Below, piece after piece: positions 1 to 7,176 of a stretch of DNA of 12,705 bases. Position 1 is the first letter of the stretch, and each line of letters begins with the position of its first letter. The translations under genes and the position numbers were made by a program. Location: the NCBI GenBank assembly GCA_009699565.1, contig WLNX01000029.1, forward strand, positions 1-12,705, in the 5' to 3' direction. The notes under the pieces were generated by a model. The model was not told the DNA's origin and did not search any database. It was given only the letters and a program-made list of their open reading frames with translations. The stretch is from Actinomycetota bacterium (GTDB taxonomy: Bacteria; Actinomycetota; Thermoleophilia; Solirubrobacterales; Solirubrobacteraceae).

Positions 1-1
1 C

Positions 2-1669
2 TCCGATGGCGGGGCAACGGAGGAGGCTGAACCGAGCGCCCTTTCCGCCGCCGGCGCGCAGACAGCTCCCGAGCCGCAGAAGACCGCGCCGGTACAGGAC
101 TCCACAGTTCGCGTTTCGGTCGCAAAGCTCGATCGCCTGATCGGCTCGGTGCGCGAGCTGGAAAGCGCCCGCGTGGGGATCGAACACGCAGCTCAGGAAC
201 TGACCGGGGTCGCCGAGGCGGCCGACCTCGCCGCCCGCCAGTACGACTCGCGTGCTGGCGCAATCCGCGATGCGACCGAGCAGCCGCTCGCGCGACTGCA
301 ACGCGCCACGCGCGAGCTCTCCGACGACATCTCGCAGGCCCGCACGGTGCCACTCTCGCTGGCCTTCGACCCGCTGCCGAGGACGGTCCGGGACCTCGCC
401 CGCGACCTTGGCCGGGAAGTACAGCTCGAGCTCTCGGGCGGGGAGATTGACGTTGACCGTGCAGTGCTTGAGGTGATCAGACCTGCCCTCGTTCACCTGA
501 TCCGCAACGCCGTCGACCACGGGATCGAGCCTCCGGCGATGCGCGCAGCTGCCGGAAAGCCCGAGCAGGGAACGATCTCGGTCTCAGCCAAGGCTCGTGG
601 CTCCCAGCTTTCAATCGAGATGTCCGACGATGGCGGCGGGATCGACGGCGACGCGGTCAAGTCGAGGGCAATTGAGCTCGGACTCGTCGATGCCAAGGCG
701 GCAGCGGCGATGGAGTACGACGAACTGATCCGCTTCGTCCTGAAGCCGGCCTTCAGCACGCGCGACAGCGTGAGCGAGATCTCGGGACGAGGGGTTGGTC
801 TCGACGCCGTCTTTGAGGGGCTTGCGGCGTTCCAAGGGTCGGTCGAGATCGAGAGCGTTCCTGGCAAGGGGAGCACGTTCACACTGCGGGCGCCGCTGGC
901 GATCGCGGCGATCGAATGCATCGTCGCGCAGCTCGGCCAAGACCCGATCGGGGTTGTCCTAAGCGACGCGGTCCGCATAGTCTCGCTGGAAGATTGCCAA
1001 GCCGCCGACGACCAAGTGGAAGTTGGCGGCGGGCCCGTCCCACTGGTTGGACCGCACGTGCTAGCCCAGCTTGCCCCCGGAGGCCATCAGCAGGCACGAT
1101 TTGCGATCGCCGTGGAGGCCGACGCCCGCAGGATCGCGCTTCCGGTTGACGAGGTCCTTTCGGTGCTGCGTCTGGGAACGATGCCACTGCCGCCGCCACT
1201 GCCGGCCACCGAGATGGTTCGCAGCGCAGCGATTCTTCCCAGCGGCGAGATCCTTCGCTTGGTCGATGCGCGTGCTCTGATCGCAACCCTTCCTCCGGCG
1301 CCCCGAGTGCTCGTTGCCGAAGATTCGACGACCCAGCGCGAGCGCGCGAGGCGGGCGCTGAGCGCCGCCGGGTACGTCGTTGAGGTTGCCGAGGACGGGC
1401 GCGAAGCGCTGACGGCCTTGTCCGAGCGGGAGTTCGACGCACTGCTGACCGACTTCGAGATGCCGCGGATGGACGGAATAGAGCTGATAGCCGAGCTGGG
1501 CGAGCGGGGCATGCTGGACGGGCTGTCGGTGATTCTTTGGAGCGCGAGCGACAATCCCACGCTCCCCGCCGCGGCGGCCGAGGCCGGCGCCGACGGCTTC
1601 GTTGAGAAGGGGCCGGAGGCGGAAGCCGCCGTCCTCGACGCCTTCCGCCGACTGCTCAGCGACTCGTAA
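2..1669 (+). CDS. CheA-type hybrid histidine kinase with C-terminal receiver (5' end missing)
   Basis: This is the C-terminal part of a CheA-family kinase, which autophosphorylates a His in an upstream HPt domain and passes phosphate to response regulators. The frame is open from base 2, so the gene starts outside the window; about 555 residues are visible. A Ser/Ala/Pro-rich linker comes first, then the P3 dimerisation helices, starting at TVRVSVAKLDRLIGSVREL (about residues 36-54). The P4 ATPase follows, with the N box LIRNAVDHGIEP (near 166), G1 box SDDGGGID (near 208) and G2 box GRGVGLDA (near 262). A CheW-like P5 domain spans about 295-430 and a receiver domain about 435-553, with acidic pair ED, phospho-acceptor Asp in LLTDFEMP (near 484) and Lys in FVEKG (near 536). 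Such CheA-REC hybrids control chemotaxis, twitching or alternative outputs. HPt domain(s) and partner genes are not visible. The GTG at 149 is internal to P3, not the start. Confidence 0.93.
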   Translation, partial: SDGGATEEAEPSALSAAGAQTAPEPQKTAPVQDSTVRVSVAKLDRLIGSVRELESARVGIEHAAQELTGVAEAADLAARQYDSRAGAIRDATEQPLARLQRATRELSDDISQARTVPLSLAFDPLPRTVRDLARDLGREVQLELSGGEIDVDRAVLEVIRPALVHLIRNAVDHGIEPPAMRAAAGKPEQGTISVSAKARGSQLSIEMSDDGGGIDGDAVKSRAIELGLVDAKAAAAMEYDELIRFVLKPAFSTRDSVSEISGRGVGLDAVFEGLAAFQGSVEIESVPGKGSTFTLRAPLAIAAIECIVAQLGQDPIGVVLSDAVRIVSLEDCQAADDQVEVGGGPVPLVGPHVLAQLAPGGHQQARFAIAVEADARRIALPVDEVLSVLRLGTMPLPPPLPATEMVRSAAILPSGEILRLVDARALIATLPPAPRVLVAEDSTTQRERARRALSAAGYVVEVAEDGREALTALSEREFDALLTDFEMPRMDGIELIAELGERGMLDGLSVILWSASDNPTLPAAAAEAGADGFVEKGPEAEAAVLDAFRRLLSDS

Positions 1670-3371
1670 GCGCGCGGATTTCGTCTAGCCGGGCCGTGGC
1701 AGCGGCGCGGCCAATCGCGATTCCGCGCTGAATCTCGCCAAAAGCCATCATCTTCATTCCCGAAACGTCGGGTTCGAGCAGTAGATCTGCGCTGGCGATG
1801 ACGCTGCTTCCGGCCGCAGCCGATCCGAGCAGCACCGACCGCATCAGCGTCTCCCCTATCCCTGGCAGCGCCGGGTCGCCGTCCTCATCGATCGGTGGAT
1901 CGAAACGGCCCCCGACCTCGATCGCGACGACCGGCCCCTCTCCGGTCTGCGACATCACGTCGACCGGGAGGTTGCGGATCAGCCCTCCATCGACCAGCAG
2001 TCGACCGGCTGCGCGGCCCGGCGGAAGAATCGCCGGGATGCGGGCGGTTGACATCGCCGCCTCGGCTACCGAACCGCGGCGCTGAACGACCATCTGGGCG
2101 GCCACGAGGTCTGCAGCCACCGTGAACAGATCGATCGGCAGCGTCTCGATCTGCTGGTCACCGAAGACTCCCTGCATCGTCTCAAGCGCACGCTCCGTCC
2201 TCGCTAGCGCGCTGCGGGGCGGCAACTGATAGCTGTGGCGCACTCGCGGGGAGAAGAAGCTCTTGACCGCCTGTCGGCGCTGGGCGGCGTTCAGGCCGTA
2301 GGCAAATGTTGACGCGACGATCCCTCCCATGCTGGTGCCGCCGATGCGGTCGACGGCAATGCCGTTCTCCTCCAGCACCTCAAGAACGCCGAGGTGGGCA
2401 TAGCCGCGCGCACCGCCTCCGCCAAGCACAAGGCCAAGCGAACGGCCCGTTACGCGCCTTGCGACGCGGGCGAGATCGGCCTCGCGCCCGGCCCCGGCTC
2501 GCACCCGGTGACGCGCCCGCGGACGGAGCCGTTCGAGCCAGACGGCGGCGATCTCAGGCGGGTGTTCTTCGCCGAGCAGGACGAGGTCGCAGCCGCGCAG
2601 CCTTGGCATTGTCCGCTCGGCCGGCGGCGGTTCCGGCGGAGCAAGGCAGACGAGCCGGTCGGCCTGCCGCACGCAGAACTTGCGCCAATCTGAGAGCGCG
2701 TGCTCGGCAACGAGGAGCACGCGGTCGTGAGTCTCCTCAAGCTCGTCAAGTTTGCGCCCCCAGTCAGCTGGGCTGCCGACGTCCGACGTGCTGCGCTCCA
2801 TCAGCGCGACGTCCTCACGCGGATCGAATGCAGCGAGCACCGCCTCGGCAATGATGTCGCTGTTCATCCCCTCGACGAGTGGAACGATCGCGATCGTCTG
2901 CGTGGCCGGTTCATCCTCCCGGAAGCCGCCGCTGACTTGAAGCTGGCGGCCGAGCACCGCGGTCAATGCGCCTGCGAAGGTCGGCTCGGTCGCGATCAGC
3001 TCTTGGAAATCGTCGTGACTGAGGCGCAGCAGCGTGCTGTCCCGGTTGGCACGGACGGAAGCCGAGCGCGGGTCGCCGGTAACGAGGGCGAGTTCGCCGA
3101 CCGTCGCTCCGCGCCCAAGTACGCGCAGAACCCGCATCGTCTCATCGTCCTCGCGGGCAACCTCTTCCTGCTCGCCAAGAACTACCTCCAGCCGCCCTGC
3201 ATCGACGATGTAAAGCGCGTCACCCGCGTCACCCTTGCGCATCAACCAGTCGCCGGACTCGATCGTGGTCTCGGTCAGCTTGGCCTTGATCAGCAGCGTG
3301 ACCTCTGCGGGGAGCGTGCTGAAGAGCGGACTTGCCTCCAGCAACTCATCTATGTGGTCTCTCTTGCTCAC
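1656..3371 (-). CDS. Patatin-like lipid hydrolase with N-terminal cyclic-nucleotide-binding domain (NTE/RssA-like)
   Basis: This is a predicted serine lipid hydrolase (phospholipase or lysophospholipase) of the bacterial NTE family, 571 aa. Residues 10-145 form a cNMP-binding domain; its phosphate-binding cassette GELALVTGDPRSASV (92-106) keeps the Glu and Arg that contact the cyclic phosphate, and the R-S-A order resembles CRP. A less conserved linker (about 155-305) is typical of actinobacterial NTE proteins. The patatin domain (311-560) has the oxyanion loop GGGGARG (317-323), nucleophile Ser347 in GTSMG, and catalytic Asp461 in DGG, so the Ser-Asp dyad is complete. No signal peptide or clear membrane segment is seen, so it is probably cytosolic or membrane-peripheral. 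The start is GTG at 3371; there is no Shine-Dalgarno, but a TAGACT -10 box lies 9 bases upstream. It is divergent from the acyltransferase gene and its 3' end overlaps the kinase gene by 14 bases. The substrate and ligand (cAMP or cGMP) cannot be told from sequence. Confidence 0.92.
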   Translation of the reverse strand: MSKRDHIDELLEASPLFSTLPAEVTLLIKAKLTETTIESGDWLMRKGDAGDALYIVDAGRLEVVLGEQEEVAREDDETMRVLRVLGRGATVGELALVTGDPRSASVRANRDSTLLRLSHDDFQELIATEPTFAGALTAVLGRQLQVSGGFREDEPATQTIAIVPLVEGMNSDIIAEAVLAAFDPREDVALMERSTSDVGSPADWGRKLDELEETHDRVLLVAEHALSDWRKFCVRQADRLVCLAPPEPPPAERTMPRLRGCDLVLLGEEHPPEIAAVWLERLRPRARHRVRAGAGREADLARVARRVTGRSLGLVLGGGGARGYAHLGVLEVLEENGIAVDRIGGTSMGGIVASTFAYGLNAAQRRQAVKSFFSPRVRHSYQLPPRSALARTERALETMQGVFGDQQIETLPIDLFTVAADLVAAQMVVQRRGSVAEAAMSTARIPAILPPGRAAGRLLVDGGLIRNLPVDVMSQTGEGPVVAIEVGGRFDPPIDEDGDPALPGIGETLMRSVLLGSAAAGSSVIASADLLLEPDVSGMKMMAFGEIQRGIAIGRAAATARLDEIRALTSR

Positions 3372-3380
3372 GAGGATGCG

Positions 3381-3386
3381 AGTCTA
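3381..3386 (-). promoter_or_regulatory. Putative -10 box of the patatin-like hydrolase gene
   Basis: On the minus strand this reads TAGACT, a perfect TANNNT, ending 9 bases before the GTG start. Transcription would begin within about 2-3 bases of the start codon, which suits the missing Shine-Dalgarno site. No -35 match is visible at 16-18 bases. Confidence 0.4.
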
Positions 3387-3393
3387 CGGTTTA

Positions 3394-3424
3394 GTGACGC
3401 ATTCGAGAGCGTTAGCGGTAGATT
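3394..3424 (+). promoter_or_regulatory. Putative leaderless promoter of the acyltransferase gene
   Basis: The -10 box is TAGATT (3419-3424), six bases before the ATG at 3431, so transcription probably starts at or next to the A of ATG. A possible -35 is GTGACG (3394-3399), four of six matches to TTGACA, with a long 19-base spacer. The divergent hydrolase promoter lies in the same 59-base gap, so one bound factor or polymerase could affect both genes. Confidence 0.42.
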
Positions 3425-3430
3425 GCAGCC

Positions 3431-5257
3431 ATGACCGACCCCACTGAAGCTGTTGCTCTGGAACGCCTGGGACCTGCCGATGCGGCCAACCTCGGTGGCG
3501 GCATCAGCCACTTGGTGATTGGGCTTTGCCGCCTTGCGAAGCGCGAAGACGGGTCGGTGCCGAGCTTTGAGGAGGTTCGCGAGCTGGTCAACGAGCGACT
3601 CGGCCGCTCGCCGCGGTTCCGTCAGGCCCCTTACCTGCCAGATGGCGCCTCGGGACTCCCGGTTTGGGCCGACGATCAGGATTTTGACCTCGATTATCAC
3701 GTCGTAAAGGCCGATACCGACGGCCCCGTGAACCGTCACGAACTAGACGAGCTCCTCGCCGAATGGATGACGACTCCGATCGACGAAACCAAGCCGCTTT
3801 GGCGGGTTCAGTACGTCGGCCCCACAGAGGACGGCGCGGCGCTGATGGTGAAGTCCAGCCACGCCCTGGCCGACGGCCTCGGCTCAATCGCTCTGTTCGC
3901 GATGCTGCTGTTCGACGTGACGGTCGAGCCCCAGCGCGAGGAGGCAGCCTCTTGGAGCCCCGCGCCGCTGCCGACCGCGTCCGAGCTGAAGAATGCCCCG
4001 AGCGGCGAAGATGACGCCGACGCAGGCAGCCTGCTAGACCGCGCAACAAGCTTGATCACCAATCCGCAGCAGCTCCGCGAGGCGGCGAATGCCACCGCAG
4101 AGGTTGGCTCGTACCTGCTCCGGAAGAGCCGCGAGGACGTGCCGGCCAGCCCGCTTGCGAACGGAACCGGAGCTCCGCTGGAGCTGCGAACGCTCGAATA
4201 CCCGCTCGACCGGCTCAAACTCCTCGGCCGCGGGCTCGGAACCGGAGCGACGATGAATGACGTGATCCTCGGCCTGGTTGCCGGCGGACTGCGCCAGTGG
4301 CTGATTGAGAACGGCGAGCCGCTCGAAGATCTCGCTGTGCGGGTCCCGGTCGCACTGAAGAAGGACCGCAAAGCCGGCGAAGGCGGAAACCCCGGGGTGG
4401 CGCCGATGATTGTGCCGCTGCCGGTCGAGATCGAGGACCCGGTCAGGCGCGTGCGCAATGTGCGCGAGAGGACCGAATCGATCAAAGCCGCCGGGGAACC
4501 GGCGCACAACCTGGCCGTCCGCAAGATGCTGCGGGAAGCGCCTTCGCAGGTCCGTGACCGCACCCTTCCGCTGATCACCGGCCGCGGGCAGGCCAACGTG
4601 GCGATCCACAACCTTCCGGGCCCGCCGATCAAGCTCTACGTACTCGGCGCGCCGACCGCCTCGTTCCACAGCTTCACGCTTCCCCGCGCAGGACTGGCGC
4701 TGCACCTGAACGTTGTCTCGGTGGGCGGCGTCGTGTCGATCGGACTCGCAGGAGACAAGAGTGCGGTCAGGAGCCTCGACCCCTTCGTGCGTGGCTTCGA
4801 GGAGACCGAGAAGGCGCTCGCAGGCGGCGTCGGGCGACTCGATCTGGTCAGGCGCGTCCCAGTCTTTGCTCCGCTGGACGACGACATGCAGGAGGACCTC
4901 GCATCGAAGATGAGCGAGCGCAAGGTCAAGAGCGGCGAAACGCTGGCTGAGCAGGGAGAGCATGGCGACCTCTTCTTCCTGATTGTCGAAGGCAAGTTCG
5001 ACGTCAGCGCCGACGGCAAGACGCTGCGCGAGATGGGGCCGGGTGAGTCGTTCGGCGAGATCGCGCTGCTGCGTGACACGGAACGGACAGCGACCGTCAA
5101 GGCAAGCTCAAAGGGAGTCGTGATGGTCCTGAGCCGCGACGCGTTCCTCGAGGCGGTTGCCGCCGATCCGACGAGCATGGTGGTCGCTGAAGCAATCATC
5201 AACACGCGACTCGGCGACCTCGGCCGTTACCAAGTCTTCGGCGACGGCGAAAGCTAG
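3431..5257 (+). CDS. WS/DGAT-type acyltransferase fused to a C-terminal cyclic-nucleotide-binding domain
   Basis: This 608-aa protein is predicted to esterify fatty alcohols or diacylglycerol with acyl-CoA (wax ester or triacylglycerol synthesis). Residues 10-465 are a complete WS/DGAT domain: PLWRVQYV (122-129), active-site SSHALADG (142-149), the MND motif (275-277), NLPGPP (394-399), and a C-terminal DUF1298-like half. The usual HHxxxDG is SHxxxDG here; the second His, generally held to be the catalytic one, is kept as His144. WS/DGAT proteins normally end near residue 460. Here about 140 more residues form a cNMP-binding domain (470-595), with cassette GESFGEIALLRDTERTATV (538-556) keeping Glu543 and Arg552. 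The protein therefore looks allosterically regulated. No signal peptide is seen. The ATG at 3431 has no Shine-Dalgarno but a -10 box six bases away. It is divergent from a hydrolase with the same sensor type, and its stop overlaps the cysNC stop. The true acyl acceptor is unknown. Confidence 0.9.
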   Translation: MTDPTEAVALERLGPADAANLGGGISHLVIGLCRLAKREDGSVPSFEEVRELVNERLGRSPRFRQAPYLPDGASGLPVWADDQDFDLDYHVVKADTDGPVNRHELDELLAEWMTTPIDETKPLWRVQYVGPTEDGAALMVKSSHALADGLGSIALFAMLLFDVTVEPQREEAASWSPAPLPTASELKNAPSGEDDADAGSLLDRATSLITNPQQLREAANATAEVGSYLLRKSREDVPASPLANGTGAPLELRTLEYPLDRLKLLGRGLGTGATMNDVILGLVAGGLRQWLIENGEPLEDLAVRVPVALKKDRKAGEGGNPGVAPMIVPLPVEIEDPVRRVRNVRERTESIKAAGEPAHNLAVRKMLREAPSQVRDRTLPLITGRGQANVAIHNLPGPPIKLYVLGAPTASFHSFTLPRAGLALHLNVVSVGGVVSIGLAGDKSAVRSLDPFVRGFEETEKALAGGVGRLDLVRRVPVFAPLDDDMQEDLASKMSERKVKSGETLAEQGEHGDLFFLIVEGKFDVSADGKTLREMGPGESFGEIALLRDTERTATVKASSKGVVMVLSRDAFLEAVAADPTSMVVAEAIINTRLGDLGRYQVFGDGES

Positions 5258-7176
5258 CCGCGCGGGTCGGGAACCCGCGCGCTGATCAGATCGATCAGTA
5301 GATCGACTGCCTCGCCGGGCTCGAGCCTGTCGGTATCAAGCGTCAGCTCGGGGTCACTCGGCGACTCGTACCCAGCATCCACGCCGGTGAACCCTGCGAT
5401 CTCGCCGGCGCGGGCGCGCGCGTAGTGGCCCTTCGGATCACGCTGCTCGCAGACCTCAACCGGTGCGTCAACAAAGACCTCGAGGAATGGGAGCTCGTGT
5501 TCGTCGTGGATTGCCCTCGCGGACGCACGGGCGTCAGCCTCCGGTGACACGACGCTGACCAGTACCACGAAGCCGGCATCGGCGAACAGTCGTGCCACCT
5601 CGGCGGTGCGGCGGACGTTCTCGGCCCGTTCCGCTTCACTGAAGCCGAGGTTGCTGTTGAGGCCGTGGCGAAGGTTGTCGCCGTCCAGCAGATAGGCCGG
5701 CCGACCTGAGGTGACGAGGCGCTCCTCGACTGCAGCGGCAACCGTCGTCTTGCCTGCCCCGGGAAGACCGGTCAGCCAGACGGTGGCGCCTGCATGGCCT
5801 AGCCGCTCGAGGCGCTGCTCGCGGGTCGTGCGCGAGTCCTGCCAGATGACATTGGTGGCGCCGCGCGGTTCGCGCATCTCGTCGTTGTGGAGCACCATCC
5901 CGGCCGCGACGGTGTCGCCTGTTGCCTCGTCAATCAGGACGAATGCGCCGGTGCGACGGTTGACCCGGTATGGATCGACGCAGATCGGCGTTGTTGTCGA
6001 GACCACAATCACGCCAAGGTCGTTCAGCTCAAGTGCAGCTGGGTCAGGCTCGGCGCCCAGGGTGTCCAGTTCAATCCTGTGGACCAGCTGATCGACGCGG
6101 GCGGGAACGGTCTTTGTGGTGTGCTTGAGAAGAAGCCTGGCTCCGGCGAGGAGCGGCCTTTCCGACATCCAGCAGACCCGGGCGGTCAGGTTCTCGGTGA
6201 CGCTTGCGCGATTTCCAGGCTGACAGAGCATGTCCCCTCGACTGACGTCGATCTCGTCGGCCAGGCGCACCGCAACGGCCATCGGAGGCCAGGCCTCGTC
6301 GATCCTCCCGTCGAGCGTCTCGATCGAGGAGATGTGGGAGCGCTCGCCGGACGGCAGCACGACAACTTCGTCGCCGGGCCGCATGATGCCTGCGGCGACC
6401 TGGCCTGCCAGCGCCCTTGCGCTCTCCCCTTCGCCGCCTCCTCCTCGGATAACACTCTGGACCGGGAATCGGTAGTCGCTGAAGTTGCGATCGGCGACGA
6501 CGGAAACGTTCTCCAGCTCGTGCAGCAGGGTCGACCCCGAGTACCAGCCCAGCGATTCCGAGCGGTCGACGACGTTGGCGCCGCCGAGGGCGTCAATGGG
6601 GATGAATGTGACCTGTGGGATCTCGAGCTGCTCAACCCAAGGAGTCAGCTCGGCGACGACGGCCTCGAAGCGCTCCTGCGCATAGCCGACGAGGTCCATC
6701 TTGTTGACGGCGACGATCAGGTGGGGAATTCGCAGCATCGAGACAATCGCGGCGTGGCGGCGGAACTGCTCGACCGCGCCGGTTGGCGCTTCGACCAGCA
6801 GTAGTGCCACGTCGCTGTTGGAGGCGCCGGTGACCATGTTGCGCGTGTATGTGACGTGTCCGGGCGTGTCAGCGACGATGAAGGCGCGTTGTGGCGTGGA
6901 GAAGTAGCGGTAGGCAACGTCGATCGTGATCCCCTGCTCGCGCTCGGCGCGCAGTCCGTCGGTGATCAGGGAGAGATCGAGCTCAACCTCGCCCCGGTCG
7001 ATGCTGGTCTTTTCAAGCGCCTCGATCTGGTCCGACAGCAGCAGCTTTGCGTCGTAAAGAAGACGGCCAATCAGCGTGCTCTTGCCGGAGTCGACGGAGC
7101 CGGCGACGAGCAGCCGCAGCAGATCGCCGTCCTCCACCGGAAGCGAGTCAATTGATGGGATCGTTGCGCTTTCCAT
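5254..7176 (-). CDS. cysNC: Bifunctional sulfate adenylyltransferase large subunit / adenylylsulfate kinase (CysN-CysC fusion)
   Basis: This 640-aa protein joins the GTPase subunit of ATP sulfurylase (sulfate + ATP to APS, GTP-driven, with CysD) to APS kinase (APS to PAPS). The CysN part (about 1-445) has the P-loop GSVDSGKST (26-34), GITID (82-86), DTPGH (103-107) and NKMD (158-161), then elongation-factor-like beta-barrel domains. The CysC part (about 460-640) has the P-loop GLPGAGKTT (470-478), DGDN (498-501), SPEADAR (544-550) and the family signature near KGHYARARAGEIAGFTG (582-598). All key motifs are intact. Start ATG 7176 overlaps the cysD TAA by one base (TAATG), so translation is probably coupled. 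The fusion is known from actinobacterial CysNC and rhizobial NodQ. A perfect hairpin lies inside its last codons, and its stop shares the CTAG with the convergent acyltransferase stop. Confidence 0.97.
   Translation of the reverse strand: MESATIPSIDSLPVEDGDLLRLLVAGSVDSGKSTLIGRLLYDAKLLLSDQIEALEKTSIDRGEVELDLSLITDGLRAEREQGITIDVAYRYFSTPQRAFIVADTPGHVTYTRNMVTGASNSDVALLLVEAPTGAVEQFRRHAAIVSMLRIPHLIVAVNKMDLVGYAQERFEAVVAELTPWVEQLEIPQVTFIPIDALGGANVVDRSESLGWYSGSTLLHELENVSVVADRNFSDYRFPVQSVIRGGGGEGESARALAGQVAAGIMRPGDEVVVLPSGERSHISSIETLDGRIDEAWPPMAVAVRLADEIDVSRGDMLCQPGNRASVTENLTARVCWMSERPLLAGARLLLKHTTKTVPARVDQLVHRIELDTLGAEPDPAALELNDLGVIVVSTTTPICVDPYRVNRRTGAFVLIDEATGDTVAAGMVLHNDEMREPRGATNVIWQDSRTTREQRLERLGHAGATVWLTGLPGAGKTTVAAAVEERLVTSGRPAYLLDGDNLRHGLNSNLGFSEAERAENVRRTAEVARLFADAGFVVLVSVVSPEADARASARAIHDEHELPFLEVFVDAPVEVCEQRDPKGHYARARAGEIAGFTGVDAGYESPSDPELTLDTDRLEPGEAVDLLIDLISARVPDPRG
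5259..5281. terminator. Perfect 9-bp GC-rich hairpin at the convergent acyltransferase/cysNC junction
   Basis: CGCGCGGGT (5259-5267) pairs perfectly with ACCCGCGCG (5273-5281) around the 5-base loop CGGGA. It starts two bases after the acyltransferase stop codon and also lies inside the last codons of cysNC (encoding R-V-P-D-P-R). It has no T-run on either strand, so it would be a U-less terminator of the kind proposed for actinobacteria. The arms must also satisfy cysNC coding, so chance in GC-rich DNA is possible. Confidence 0.45.

Noticed and set aside
149..1669. Kinase starting at GTG 149
   Set aside because: In-frame sequence before it already encodes the start of the P3 dimerisation helix (TVRVSVAKLDRL), so the GTG is internal and the gene begins outside the window.
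3391..3413. CRP/GlxR-like operator in the lipid-gene promoter gap
   Set aside because: Only one half-site (GTGA) is reasonable, and the other side (GAGAGCGTTAG) does not match TCACA, so a cAMP-receptor site cannot be supported.
2700..3434. 244-aa plus-strand open frame over the hydrolase gene
   Set aside because: It lies opposite a gene with clear cNMP and patatin motifs, resembles no family, and is explained by GC-rich codon bias.
4034..4963. 309-aa minus-strand open frame over the acyltransferase gene
   Set aside because: It is the antisense of conserved WS/DGAT sequence with no recognisable domain.
5282..5298. Inverted repeat CTGATC-AGATC-GATCAG after the junction hairpin
   Set aside because: It lies inside cysNC codons for L-I-D-L-I-S and is explained by repeated Ile, Asp and Leu codons.
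5887..6804. 305-aa plus-strand open frame over cysNC
   Set aside because: It is the antisense of conserved GTPase sequence, with biased composition and no motif.
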